DNA of 64,000 bases. Origin: Pycnopodia helianthoides. Lineage: Eukaryota; Echinodermata; Asteroidea; Forcipulatida; Asteriidae. The notes under the pieces were generated by a model. That model made no database searches. It was not told where the DNA came from and saw only the letters and a program-made list of their open reading frames with translations. Within the stretch, counting starts at the first letter, position 1. Each line of letters begins with the position of its first letter. Below are positions 45,001-60,000 of the stretch, in pieces. The DNA is taken from the NCBI GenBank assembly GCA_032158295.1, contig CM063244.1, forward strand, positions 5,894,510-5,958,509, given 5' to 3'. A program made the translations under genes and the position numbers.

Positions 45001-48000
45001 TGTTGAAAGGCACTGGACACTTTTGGTAATTAATTAAAAATAATTGTTAGCATTAAAACTTACTTTGTAACGAGCAATGGAGAGCTGTTGATAGTATAAA
45101 ACATTGTGAGAAACGGCTCCCTCTGAAGTAACGTAGTTTTTGAGAAAGAGGTAATTTCTCACTCAAATAATAAAATACTTCAGCTGAAGCCTTTTATTAT
45201 GCACCTGAAAGCACACAAAGTAATGCAACAAGGGTGTTTTTTCTTTTATCATTCTCTTGCAAATTCGTTGACCAATTGAGCCCAAATTTGTACATGTTTG
45301 TTATTGTATGCATATGTTGGGATACACCAAGTGAGAATACTGGTCTTCAACAATTACCAAACGTGCCCAGTGCCTTTAAGACCAGTTTTAATTTACGCAT
45401 AATTTACGTTTAGCCCAATCAGGTATCAATACTCAAATCCAGTAGTGAGTCGCGGATACACAACCGTTGAGCCTGAGGACACGACAGAAATTGACAACTT
45501 ACAAAATATAGTTTACAGATTTTCCTACAGTATGCTTTTTAACATAAGAGTGAAGACTTTATCTCAAATGGCTGATTAATAAGACCTTGGAGGGTCATGG
45601 ACTTCGGCTCGGGTCCTTTATCGCATGGCCACGACCCTGCCAGTCTTAAACTTCCGTCAAGGAAGTCATCGCCACTCTTTTGCTCAGAGCATAGAGAAAT
45701 TAAGGGCAGAGTGTGGCTGTATAGAAGCACCAGCCTAATTGTGTCCACACCAATGTGACTTGTTTCAATTTCTTCATCAGACCGAATTGTTCGGTGCATA
45801 CAAAGTACATGTGGAGAACAGGGTGTAAAAGATGACATAAATCACAATAACTCATCTCATGTTTACAGAATCAGCCAATGTGTGTAAAAAGATTGTATAA
45901 TTATGGCACAAAGTGTGGTACACAAACAGATTTGTGTAAAAACTTTCCCGTTTTGTTGGGTCTGCCAGGGTGAACAACAATTCTCAAATCTCATTCAACT
46001 GTGATGTGTGCAATACTTAAATTCCTTTGAATTACACAATCTAATAGTACCAATTTCGACATGACTGTCATTATGAATGAAATATACACTCTACAATGTA
46101 ACATTGTAGATGAAAAAAAAATGGATCCCGTTAAAAGCAGTTATTTAGAAAAAGTTTAAATCATTTTGTAGTAGTAATGAATGATTGAGTTTTTCTATTG
46201 CAAGCAGTAAAACATTTTTACCACTCTTAGTATGATGAGTTCGACATTGTGTCTATTCCTGCCTGAATAATTACTTCTATCAAATGCATTTGAAATACGG
46301 GCGTACTTTAAATACACTGGCGTACGAGTAGGGCCTAGTCCATGCCAGTCATAAAACAGGGTTTACTAGCCAGCAGGACCAGTTAGCTTGCCACTAGTCC
46401 CTCCGCTTTTTCCTAGTCCGTGTTTCATACTGAATATACGGGATGCTTTTTCGATACTGAACCAGCCACTGCCAACATTGGAGAGAACGCGCGGTCTGGT
46501 CCTCAGGTTGTTTTTAACTAGCATTTGGCAAACGGACCTCTGTTAAAGGCACAGTACACGTTTGGTAATGACTCTGAAAATTAATGGCAATAAAAACTTA
46601 CTTGGTAAGAAGTACAGCAGCTTTGGGTAGTGAAATGAATTTTGAGAAACTTTCAACTTCGAAGTACTACGGTTATGGAAAATATATCACTTTTTTATTC
46701 CCCAAAATTTGAATCTGAGAAGCGTTTGTTAGAAACACTTCTCAGACTGTGTATTCCCACGGGGAATATTCTTCCTGCGTGGAAATATTCGCTCTGGTTT
46801 GTCGGTGATATCTCAAAAACACGACCACCTTTTGAAGTGAAATTTTCACAGGTTAGTTTTTTTGTATGCACCTACACTTATGTATGATTAACACAATCAG
46901 TAGGCTCCAATTATCAAACGTGTACTGTGCCTTTAAGGGAGTAATTACGCAGCAAAACGGTTCCCCGTACTGGCGGATACATCACGCCTATTATACTCAT
47001 CCCGGATCCACTGCTCTTCATTGAGCCTGATTAAATTCCAGTCTCATGTATAGATTGATTGATAGTAAATGAACTTTAGACTTTTCCCACTGTGCACAAT
47101 TCATAGACTACATCAGACACTGTGTCCTTCACATTGTGGCTCATTGCTTGTTCAAACATGCAAAGTAATTGTGCATCAAACAAACAGTAGGCATAGACAA
47201 ATGTTTATAACTGAAGAGTGTTCTGTATTGGGGGGAATTGGGGGTGGGGGGGGGTGGGCAGAGAGAAAAGATTGTTATCATTTAACTTATACGAGTAACA
47301 AATTTCAGTTATATATATTCTAGAGCTTCCATAGGGGACAACAATTCGCAGTATTTTTGACTGTGTGAGGGCGGGTCTGAACCAGATTTACGTGATGCAA
47401 AACAAGTCAAACGAGCTTGTTTTGTCGTCGTTTTTGGTACTATCATCTTTTTGGCCATTGATACAAGATACAGGCAGACAAAATAAGACAAACTGTGTTG
47501 TGGTATGCAAGAAAGTTTGCCGTTGAGAGCGCCCTGTCAGCCACTACGGTAAAATCAGATGCTTTCAATCGGCGCCACGAGATTTGGGTCACAGATCATT
47601 CTCATAAAGAAGTCCACATCATGTCCAATTGTCATACCACAGCAATAGATTGTGAATTGTATTGGTCATTATTCGCCATTGTTGTTTACAACTAGTTCGC
47701 CACTGTTTTCATCTGCTTTTTTAACTGTGCAATCTTTTATCATGGTGCAACAAAAAAATGCTGCATGCTGTGTGCGATAGATAGTCCGTGGGTTTTGTAC
47801 ACCATCAGGGGGGAAAATGGTATCCTCGGCTCTGCCTCGGGTGCATTTTGCCCCCCTCAGGTGTATGAACCCCGTCACAGCGTGCAACAATAATGCGGCA
47901 AGGAAGTGCTTACCTTGAACATGAGATACACCCGTTACTGTATACACCTAATCATCTTTTGAAAATGATCCATACACATAAACAAATTATAATGGTTGCT

Positions 48001-51000
48001 TGCACTGCCCAGACCTACATGTACCACTAATATCACAATCTGCTCTACCAGCCAGGCCCCTAGTGGATGATACCCATGCCTACATCCTTACGGACTGTGA
48101 AGGGGGGTAACCCTGTTTCAGCCCCAGGAGTAGGTGGCAACGTGCCCCTGGTGTCAGTTGATTTGGGTCAACAGCCCAAATCAGTTTAGTGTAGCCCTCA
48201 CCTTGAAGTGGCCGTTCGGCCTTGTGAGTTAGTCGATATCTCGTTAAAAAAATATATATACAAAAATTAATAAATGCTAGGACGACCCCCCCCTCCCATT
48301 GTTAAAACCTGGTTTTTAGCCAAGAAGACCTACCAGAATTCTATTTATATTTATTCATTTTTCATCTTTGTGCAGTCAGCTTGGCGTAGTGGTATCTTTC
48401 CTCGTCTTCCACCTCTGGAACCTCGGTTCGAATCCCACCGGGTGCACTGTGTGCATGGTTCCCCTGGAAATATTCTCTGGGATTTTCCTCCCACATCTAA
48501 AACTGAAACTTACTTCGTTGTCTTCTCTCCATGCATGCTATAGTAATTAAGTCTGCTTCTCTGAGAGTCCTTGGCTTCACAGAATTAATAAATGAAAGTT
48601 AATTAAATCTCTGTTTATTAATATACAATTATAATGTTATCTGTTTGCAGACAACAACTAAAAATGGAACACAGTTTTGTGAAACAATTCCCCATGAATA
48701 TGCATTCGGTAAGTTCTGATGTAAAGGCTTTTCACAGTTTGGTCCACTAACATGTTTGGGAATTTGGAAAAATAACTGTGAAATTTTACACAATGGGACC
48801 CGATACTCACAAAAATGTAACCCTCTTTGCCTATTTACAGCTAAGAATTACAAACAAATTGTTTCAACAATTGAAGTTGCCTCCTCCATCTGTTAGCCCG
48901 TAACAGAAGTCGGGGTTCTCACCAGGATTTTTCAAAACTAAGGGGCATTCTGGACCCACATTTTTTTGAGTTTGGCCGAATTGAAAGGAGGTCCTCTGAA
49001 TGATTTCTGTTTGGTGTTTATCTTTGGTTTTAAAGACCAGACTGTGCAGTCTGGGGCATTCATAATGGTTTAATCTTGATGTTTTTTTTTAATTTGGTAT
49101 GAAGTTTAAAAAATATAAAAAATTGTTTTTGTGTATCAACCGTAATTCGCGCGTATCGGCTTGCAAGTTGCTCGTATCGGGCCCCCTAACTTACTAGCCC
49201 TCCATGAAGAAATTGAAAACCATTGCATCCTCACGAGAATTTCAAATTATCATAAAAAATAATCACAAGACCTCGGAAATTTCATTGTACTGGAAATCAA
49301 TAAGTTTCTTTAAGTTTCTTTCCCTTTACTTTCTGAACTGTGTACTATTTGTTTAAATTATTATTATTTATATGGCATATGACAAAACAGCAATTTAGAA
49401 CGGATCAGGACTAGATTTAAAGATAAAGTCATCCTTTGGTTTTTGTCAATGTATACTGATTTATAAGCAAGATACAACACAAGTCGCCTGTGAGTTTCAG
49501 TTGAGTTCAGTGTCTACTTGTTAAGAAAACAGCAAACAAACTCATGGCATTTCCATCAAGAATATTGAGGGCAGCAAGTAATTGGACAGCACAAACATTC
49601 CAAAAAAAGTCTCCTACGGGCGATCTTTGGAGATTAAATTCAACACACTTATATTGATTTCTAATCAACGGAGGCACTTCATACGAAATAATTTTGCAAG
49701 GTGCTTTCGGATAAAAAAACTGCACAATTTCTTTTCGGGTCAATACCAAAGTACGACCCTACATTTAAAGCCTGACCAATAAGCTAAAGAAGGGGTGTGT
49801 TTGTAAATTGTTGGTGGGAAAAATACAAAACTGCTGGACTTGTTTGGTTTTTGAGGGTCCTGTTCCTTAATTTTTTGCTTAGGTTATTGTACTTGGTCAA
49901 ATGGTCCATTTGGGTATTTCAAACCCAACTGGGAAATCAAATCTCCAATATTTTGTCTATGTATACAATTAAATTTTATTGTAAATTCATCTCAATTCGG
50001 CTCATCAGCCGCTACGATTTTTTATTTTTTTTTTTTTTAGCAATAAACCATCAATATAACAAAACAAAAATAAATCATCGATGCAACCCATTGTTTCACA
50101 AAATGTCTCAAATTTGCCTCCCCTCTATCCTGCAGACGTTTGTCCGAACCCCTTCGATCTTCCAGATGACTTTGGCAATGAAGACAGACCCAAACCACCC
50201 GATAACATCACCGTGAGAGAGTTCAACAAGATGTTCAAATCGGAGACTGAAGAGATGGAGCAGTATACGTGCCTGAGTATCTCTACAGCCATTGACCCCT
50301 ATTGTGAGTTCCTCCTTCAGCTGTGCTTAAAGGCACGGTACATGTTTGGTAATTGGAGCCGACTGATTGTGTTAACCTGTGAAAATTTCACTTCAAAAGG
50401 TGGTCGCGTTTTTGAGATATCACCGAAAAACCGGAGTGAATTTTTCCACGCAGGAAAAATATTCCGCATATAGGAATACACAGTCTGAGAAACGCTTCTC
50501 AGATTCAAATTATGGGGAATAAAAAGTGATATATTTTCCATAACCGTAGCACTTGGAAGTTAAAAAGTTTCTCAAAATTCATTATACTACCCAACGCTGC
50601 TGTACTTCTTACCAAGTAAGTTTTTGTTGCCATTAATTTTCAGAGTCATTGCCAAACGTGTACTGTGCATTTAACTTTAGGGTCATATATTGGTTGCTGT
50701 CAACGTAATGCTGCTAGGCACAATTATAAAGGAAGGTACCACAAAGTTACATGTGAAAGTTTCAGCTGAATATATTGACTACCTGTTGAGAAAACAGCGA
50801 AAAACTATCGGTATTTTCACAAGAACGTCAAATCCATCCACGTTTAGCGAGGTGACGGCGGGTACAAACCCTATCTCATAGCCATAGCATTCGCGAGCGG
50901 ACATGAACCCTCAGAAATCAAAGAAACGATTCATGCAATGAACTGTTTCTCTGATTTTTAAATTTTCTTGTGTAAAAAATTATCTTGCTGTTGGTAGTAA

Positions 51001-54000
51001 AAATTATTTTGGAAAAAGAATGCCCTTCAAAGTAATATGGTTTTGAAAAGTTTTCACTCAAAAACATTTGAATCTGAAAAACGATTCATGCGTGAATCAT
51101 TGCTCAGATTTCTGAGGGTTGACTCAAAAGTCAAATTTCCTTGGTGTTGGTTTGTGGTCAGAGTTACCTGCGGTTGGTACCCGCTGTCGAAGATACCTAA
51201 TCTTTTTTTAACAAGTAGTCACTTTCCAATTGTTGTCCGTGCCCCCTGAGCGGCCCCCCAATTTGAAATCTGGGTTTTATCTTCTTATAAAAGTAGTAAA
51301 CGGCCTAACAAGAGCGCTGAAAAGGGGCTTGTTTAAGAGAAATGCAAAGTAGGCCTACCCCTCTAAAAAACAAATGGTGCACCGACCACGCCCATTGTGT
51401 CCCCCTAAAATTTTACCCTATAGTTTCGGCGCTGATTTTCTGGAATGCTACACTATTCTATACTACACTGGTCACAACACAAGAGAAATGTTTTACCTTT
51501 TGTATCACGTGAATTCAAGAATTGGAGACGTGCCCACTTTCTTCCTATCAAAAGTGTACGATTTGATGTTTTCTTTTGATTGAGCTATCTACAAATCGTG
51601 CATGCAGGAAGTTTAGGCTCTGACTGTTTTGAAACTCACAAATGCCACATCCAGTGAGCCAGGCCGCATTGAATAAGGTGTTTAATAGTTGGGTGCCCAT
51701 TAAGTTACGATCCCTGCAAAAAAGGGTGCTAATCCGTATGAGAATCTTGCCAACAGTATCCATCGACTGTGGCAGTGGTTTGGGAGGGATATACCACCCC
51801 CATCCCCAAGAAAAATAAATTATTTTTGATAGTGGGTTGCTCTATACTTATTGGTGTAAATATCGTGGCCTGTGCAGGCGTCGTATACAATCATGTAGAA
51901 TACAAATTTCCATGTCCGTACCTACAATTCTTGACAGATCTCACATGCTATAATACATTTTCAGAAAAGACTGAAGAAGATCCAGACTCACAACTGCCAC
52001 TTGGTTTGGGCTATTTTAGTCTAACATTTTCTATATGTCTGAATTCTTGAGTCTGCCCAAACACCAGCAAAAGGTGGGGCGGCCATGTCCATCCGGCCAC
52101 CCACATTGCTATACGCCTGCAGTGAGCTAACACCATGTCGTACATTAAAGTTACACGTTGCCTTGGATTGTTATAAAATGCATATGGTTAGAAAGATGTT
52201 TTGAAAGTAGAATACAATGATCCACACAATTATTATGCCTTGTGGTTTTCCTTGAACTTTGCGAACTAATACGGTCGGCCATTTTGTGGAGTCAAAAGTT
52301 TGACTCCATAAAATGGCCGACTGTGTTTAGTTCACGATGTAAAAGGAAAACCACGCAATTTCGAGGCATATCTGTGTGGATCATTAAATCCTACTTATAA
52401 AACATCTTTCTGAACATACGCCTTTTATAACAAACGGTTTACAAACGCTTTTTATAGACCAACTCGGCCGATTCAAGGCAACGTGTACCTTTAATTGTCG
52501 ATATTGTCTTTGAACTAAACAATCTGTGTGTCTTTTTCGGTGTTGTAGCTGCATCAAAAGTGAAGGGGAACCAGCTGTCAATCCGAGGGATGGACGGTCC
52601 AGATTTAGGCAGATTCCTCTGCTTCAGCATGAACTTCAGTAGTGGCCTGCAATACGAATCTGTGAAAGATGTAAGCACAAAATAAAAAGTGGTGGTAGTC
52701 AGACCCCATGGTGTTTTTGCGTACCCACAGACAACGTTCGGATTATGTACACTGTATACGTAGGACCTATTTCGCTCGTCCCCAGCACCTTGCCTTAAAA
52801 CCAAAGGCGCTGGGATGGGCAAACGTATTAAGCACGCTCATTGGTTAATGCTCAGTCCCATCATGCATCACACTCGCACTGTTAGCACTGCAAGCATGAC
52901 GTACTTCCTGAACAAGAATCTGTGCAAGCTGATTAGCCCATCCCAGCGGTCCTGGATAGGCTGCTGGGGCCGAGCGAAATGACCTATATGTAATGAACAA
53001 ACAAAGAGGGCGCTGTGTTACTTATTCCCGTGGGATCTCACCAATGGTTAGCCTTGATATCAAGGCTGTGTAGGCAAGTACTCTAGCTAAAACCATAGAG
53101 CAAGGATACTAAAACGTCAGCCGCCCGAATGCAATACAACCCCAGTCCCCCGACTGACTCTAAAAAAATAGCGCACCGCACTCTCACCATGCACACACCC
53201 AGCGCTTTTACACAGCCCCACACACACACCGCTATTGTCCACACACCGCTGTCGCCCACAATCCTAGCCGTGAGCCGGCTCACGGGCTAGGATTGTGGGC
53301 GATAGCGCGGTGTGTGGACAATAGCGGTGTGTGTACAGGCGCTGGTGTGCTTCCTTGGAGCGTGGTGTGCTGTGTTAAAGACAGTCGGGGGACCGGAACA
53401 GGAGTTGCATTGCATTCGGGCATCGCATGCGTGCGGCTGTGGTTATGCACATTTTTAGCTTTATAGTATAAAGCAAACACAGCCTTGCAATCAAGGCTAA
53501 CCAATGGTGGGATTCAGTAGTCGGTGTGGGGAAAATTACATTTCTTAGTTTGCTATACCTGTTGAACTTTGGTTGTGTTTACACAAACACACCATGGTCT
53601 TGGCGATTCGTGGCTGAGCGGATAAGAGCACCGGACTCAAGCTCTGGTGTTTCTGATCAGCAGAGTGTGGGTTTGAGTCCCGGTCTTGACACTTAGTGTG
53701 TGTCCTTATAAAGCATGACACTTAACCATTATTGCTTCGTCCTTCGGATGCAAAGGGAGGGTATTGGGTGAGAGGAAGCAGAAAGCCTGGTTTCACGCTC
53801 AAACACCCTGAAAAGAGGAACCAGGTCGGACACACTGGTGGCACATTTACCACGGAAACATCTGTATAGAAAATTTAGACAGAGGAATGGCTACAGACCT
53901 GTGACGGGAAAGAGGTCATAACGTCGATCCCAAACCCTTAAAGGTACACACCGGCTTCGTTGGGCTATTTGGGCTACAAAATAGACTAAAACATGATTTC

Positions 54001-57000
54001 AAAGGTCTTCCTGAAATGGAAAAGAATGGTTCAAAAAAGAAACCATCAAATTTGGCCGTTTTCGAGCATTTTTCAAAAAACGAAGGTCACGTGACTTTTC
54101 GGAACCAAAATGTGGTTCCGAAAAGTCTCGTGATCTTCAGAATTAGTTTTACTTCCAGCCGTATAAAAGTAAATTACTGAACCAAATTCAAGGTTTTTTA
54201 AAAAACAATTATTCATGAGTATTTGGCGAAAAAGACTATGTATTCAGTTTATGGATGCAAGTTGTAAATAATGATGAAAAATCGAACGTAAGATTCGCAT
54301 TCAGAGAGTCCGTGCACGGAAGCGTGTTTTACGGCGCATCAGCGTGGGGAGCTAGCGGGTAAACCCTGGCCAGAGAGACAAACCACGGAGGCATGAACTC
54401 GGAGCCTGTGGAGGGGTAGGGAGCCAGACCATTAATTACGTTTTGTTTTACGAGGGTTTTAGTCTGTAGCCCTAGCTATTATTCCCTAACTATTGTAACG
54501 TTACATGATGCCTGCGCTACACACGCGGCGGGACGACGACGAATAGCTGCACGGTGTGGATCGGACTGTGTTTATGTCGGTTTTTTAATTACACGTGAAT
54601 TTGTGCTTGTTGGATATGAAGACTGGATCCTTATGCCTCGCCATTGTTATAATAAATAAACAGATCATTAGTGTACTTAAAACAATGTCACGTAAACTTG
54701 ACAGTTGCAACGGCCGGAAAAGCGTATACGCTGACCTTTGACCGGGTTTTGGTTTTTTTCACATTTTTCGTTAATTACGTGACATTTTGATGATTTTTTT
54801 TTACAACAACCATCGAAAAACTATTGTCTGTGATTCAACATCACTTAATTAGGTAAACAGTAAGCCGGTGTGTCCCTTTAACCAACCAGATTAACAATAC
54901 GCTGCTGCACTCTATCTAAATGATGATAAAAAACAGGGACCAATTTCATAGAGCTAAAACAAAAAGCTAAGCACAACAAAATTATGCTCAGCAGAGTAAT
55001 GTTACCAGCCAAATATCATGCCTGAATTCACCAACTGCGACTGGTATCCTGAATTTGGGCCCAGGCATGCAGGATCTCAGGCCCAAATGTGACAGCAATA
55101 CTCCATACGGGGTCGTATAGTTTTGTCTTATACAGAGACTGAACAATGTTGTGATTTGTCCTCCTCTGTAGCGTTTCGTTACCAATGAATGTTTTTGCGG
55201 TTTGAGGCCCGAACGAAAGTATCAAGTTACAGTAACAACAATGCCAGTGGACAGTATGGATGGTGACCATATAACAACTAAAAGTAAAGACCACATAACA
55301 GCTGGTAAGATATTGCAGTAATTTAATGTCACAATTTAAAGGGGCACATTGCCTTCGGTTTGGGCGCTTTTGGTTAAAAAAAAACAATTGTTTGTTTTGT
55401 ATTGAATATGGTTGGTAAGATATTTTTAAGTAGAATATAATGACTCACATAAATATCCTTCAAGTTGTGTTGTTTTTGTGTAATTTCATGACGGAACACG
55501 GTCCGCTATTTTCTAGAACCAAATTTTGACTCCACAAAATGGTGGATCGTAATGTTCCGCTGGTTGTATTTGAAGAGGCAAATTTGTGCTTTTTTAATCA
55601 CTACTCACTATATTTACAACACTCTGTGGGAGGTTTTGGGGGCATGAACAACTCTTAATAATGGATTAGTGGCAGCCTGTTCGTTCTTGTTAGTCACATT
55701 TGTAAAACAACAGGACAAAGGTCTGGAATGGAAGCGGGTGACGATAAACCCCTGGAAAGGGATTTTTTCCAGAAACATGTTGTCTCTCTTTGTAAGGGTG
55801 AGGTCAAGCATTGTAGGTACACGCCTGTGCTACATGCTGGAAAGTCCAAGTGGATATTTTCACCAGCTTCCAGCTGCCCCCCCCCCAAAAAAAAAATCCG
55901 AAGTAGTTCTGGTCGTAACAGAACGTCCGGCTGAAGTCAGTCAAGCACAATTTTTAGGAAAAAAAACACGTTATCCGACGACGTGAAGGGGGTTAAACAC
56001 AAAATGTTGAACCACTTCACGTTGTGTACACGAGTCATCTGAGAAATGTCACTTCTGAGAAATGACAAGTTTAACAGTAGTTTTTTTTCCAAAGTGTATG
56101 ATTTGAACTAAATAAAAACAATTTTCATGCCAAAGTGGCATAAACAGGTGTCTCTTTTTAACAACTTCACGTCAGTATAAAATACATGCCAAGTTTATTA
56201 TTTGTTATCATATTTTTGTGTGTGATCAAACTTCTTTTTAGGTTGTAGCCAACCCGACAAAATTAATGACTCCCGCTGTTACAAGAATGAAGAAGGTGAG
56301 TTGCTTTGTTCAGGTCTAATGATCGTACAGAAGACAGCCACATTTAACATAATATGATGACCCCAAGAGGACACTATGTTCCTACGTTTCATATAAAACC
56401 CGAGGGGCCATTCAGAAATAGAAAATTTTAAAATGAGAATAATTTTTCACCGAGTTTTTTTACACACACCAATGCTGATTTTGGATTTCCAAATTTTTTT
56501 TTCAATTTTTTTTCAATACATATATACATATTTTTTTAGGGGGGGGATTTTTTTTTTTTGATCGGAAATCAAATTGTGGTTTTCAATTATTTTGTTTGTC
56601 TCATCCATGAACGGCTTCAAAGTTTGGACGATGTTTTTATTCATGTGAGTTGACCCGCATGTGAAGGGTTCCGTTTGTATCTTGCATGAGAACTGTCCTG
56701 CTTCTTGCATTTAAATTTAATAATCGTAACTGCAGATTCTGACAAAATTGCTGTCATAAAAGTTTGCTGAAATGCATTTACCTCTCATATTTTAATTTGA
56801 CATGAATATCCGTATGGTTTATGACAAGCAATCTCCTGTTTCAAAGCAGAGTTATACAATGTGAGTAGTAAGGATGGAGGCACACACACCTCACTTTGCG
56901 TGTGCAAGCTGGTAGTTTGCACACCAACAAACAAAATGGCGGTAGTGGTGGTGCGAAAGTGAGCCACGCAGTGGTGAGTCACTCGGCCCACGGCAGTGTT

Positions 57001-60000
57001 CTGTAGGCCTGAAAGGCCGAAGGCGAGTCACGAAGTGGGGAGTCGTGCGACCCACGGTAGTGTTCGGGAGACCCGAAGGGCCGAGACGTGGGAGTAAACA
57101 TGATGCATCATGTTGAGCTGTGTCTGAAAGACACCACAAGATGGATTGTCTCACGACAGTGACAACTGAGGTTAAACAATAACGGTTTGCCCCCAGTTAC
57201 ACTTTCGCACCACCACTACCAGGTGTGCAAACACCCCCTGCGCCATTTTGTTTTGTGGTGTACAAACTGCTACCTTGAACACACAAAGTGAGGTGTGTGT
57301 GCCTCCATCCTTACTACTAATGCAAAATTGAATGATCTTTACAGCCTAAGGAATTTGAATGATCTTCTGACCAGTGAATGCTAAATTGTTGAACTTTAAT
57401 TTACTCCTTTTGGCTGTTGAATGCTGATGCATTGAATGAGCTGGGTGTTAAATTGAGTGAGTACTTGTTGAAATTGACCGGTAAAACCGAGATTTTGTTT
57501 AAATTTTATTTACATTATCTTTTTTGACATTTGCATCATTTTAACCGTAAAAAATTAACCCTTTTACAGCACTTTGGGAGCCAGACTGCATTCTAGTGGA
57601 GCAAAACCACACGACTGGATTCTACAACTTGATTGATTTTTCATTCAATGTGGCGCCGTCCGAATATAATTTTGATATTTACCGGGTTTTCATCTCTTCT
57701 AGTACAAAACCTGGATTGGATTCTTTTAATGTTAAAATGGTGGGTATATACAAAAGATAAAATAATTTTTACCTTTAACCAACCTGTGGAGCCCCACATC
57801 TCTTCTAGAAGAGTTATTATGTGGTTAAAGAGTGATTCCAAGGTCAAATTCAGTTTTTGGATCCAAGAGTCCTTATGAAAACGGGGGACAAAATTTTAGG
57901 TTTTTAACCCCATGTTAAAACAGTGTAAAATGCCGCTGTGATTGATATCCTTCTAGTCAATTTTGTCAAAATCGAAAAAACGTTTGATGACATCACATTT
58001 AAAATGCAGTGGTCTATATGTTGTTGTACAGAGAATTTTAAGTTCCTGAACATTTAAATGAATCCAATCGAAATAGGCATTGGATTTGTTGACGTCACAT
58101 TCAAAATTTTGCTATGAAAAATGGCATTTTACATCGTTTTAACGTGAGGTTAGAGACTTGTAACTTCTTCTTGATTTTCATGAGAACTCCATCTATTGGA
58201 AAATGAGTGCATCACAAAATCAAATTTGACCTTGGAGCCTCTCTTTAAGTTAAATATGATGTTGTTGCCATGGACTCAAAAATATGATTGATATTGACCA
58301 GTTAATGCCAGGGATCTTCCATTTCTGGATTATTTTCTGTAAAAAATTGTTCATTCCAGAATATTCACAGTTTTTAATTTCAGAAGGATTGCAGTTGGTT
58401 TCGTTTAACTAATTTGTTGTATGTCTGCTCGTTTTTTATTGCATATACTAATAGAGAGGCTGTGTTTATTATAGCGTGCATTGCATGAAAACTATTGATT
58501 TGAGTTTCTCAGATGTTTCTATGAAAACAACTAAATAGTAAACACTTCACTTTTAGGACTTTGTTTTGACCTATTAACATCATTAGATAATAGTTTCTTA
58601 TCCTTCATCAAACTTTAAATCCTGCTGTTGATTAGTCAACAGGTGTGCAATATACAGTCGTGCAATATTATATAAATAATGAATGTTTACGAGTGCAATG
58701 GTAAGAATATTTTCATGAGTTGAAAGATGGAATGTTCCATTCAACGAATGAAAATATTCTTACTATTGCACGAATGAAAAACATTCATTATTTGTTTTAT
58801 ATAACATATAAGTAGATCTTTGTCATTATTTGTCATTATTTAACAAAATTATTTGAAGCTTCCGCCACCTTTATAAAATCGAATAGTCACTTTCGTCAAT
58901 GGAGGGCGGGCGAGCGTGCAATAGAACAAATCGGATGGAACGTAGAATGCATGGTGAATGGAACGAAAAATGCACGGTGAATGACGTAGCGTGCAATGGT
59001 ACATTTATTGGCTATCACGTGACGGACAATCCTCCAATCAAATGGCAAGGAATCTGCTTGGGTGTTATATAAAACGAAATGTACAAGATTGTATTCTGTT
59101 TTGTACTGCTGTGTGTGACGCATGGTGTGGTCTAGCGGCGTTCAATTGTAAGAATTTCTAGCGTGCAATAATAAAGAGGGAATGGGACGGAAATGCACGG
59201 TGAATGGTACCCAACCATAGAAATAGAACACAGAGAATGCTGAGCTCGATTGTTGTCTGTGTCTGCTGTGCACGCCCTCTATGTCAACTGTGGACATATT
59301 ATCAATACCATGTGACATGTCTGTATGGCAAAATTAACCAGATCACCAATGGGAAAGCTGGAATTTGCCATACAGCTAAAACGGCAGCGCGCATGACTTG
59401 CCTCAAAACAGATATGCATTGATAAGCACACATAGCATTCTCTGTGTTCTATTTCTATGTACCCAACGCACAGATGCCATTTTATGGTTGGATACAAGAG
59501 TGACTCCAAGATCGAATTCAGTTTTGTGATGCACTCATTTTCCCAATGGACAGAGTCATGATCAGAGTGGGGGGAAAATTTCAATTGTCTCTAGAACCTC
59601 GCGCTAAAATGGTGTATATTTCTGCGCCAGCCATAATGTCAAACTCAATCTTTTATGTCATCAAGATTCAGGAATGAACAGAACATTCTCTGAACAAAAA
59701 TGTACAGACCATATATTTGTACGTGTGATGTCACCGAACGTTTTTGGATTTTGACAAAAGTTTCACTTGAAGGGTATCAAACACAGTGGCATTTTACACC
59801 CTTTTAGCATGAGGGTAGAGACATCCCCCCATTTTCATTAGGACTCTTGGAAATTGAGTGGATCCTTCAACTAAATTTGATCTTTGAGTTCCTCTTTAAT
59901 AAATGCCACTTGATCCACAATCCTGTTATATTTGTTCCTATGTAGAAGTACAAAAGTTCCTTATCACATCCTGTGAATGCAATAATTATACACATGCGCA

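Noticed and set aside
53604..53700. tRNA-Leu gene
   Set aside because: A and B boxes and anticodon region are there, but the two ends do not form an acceptor stem and a SINE body follows.
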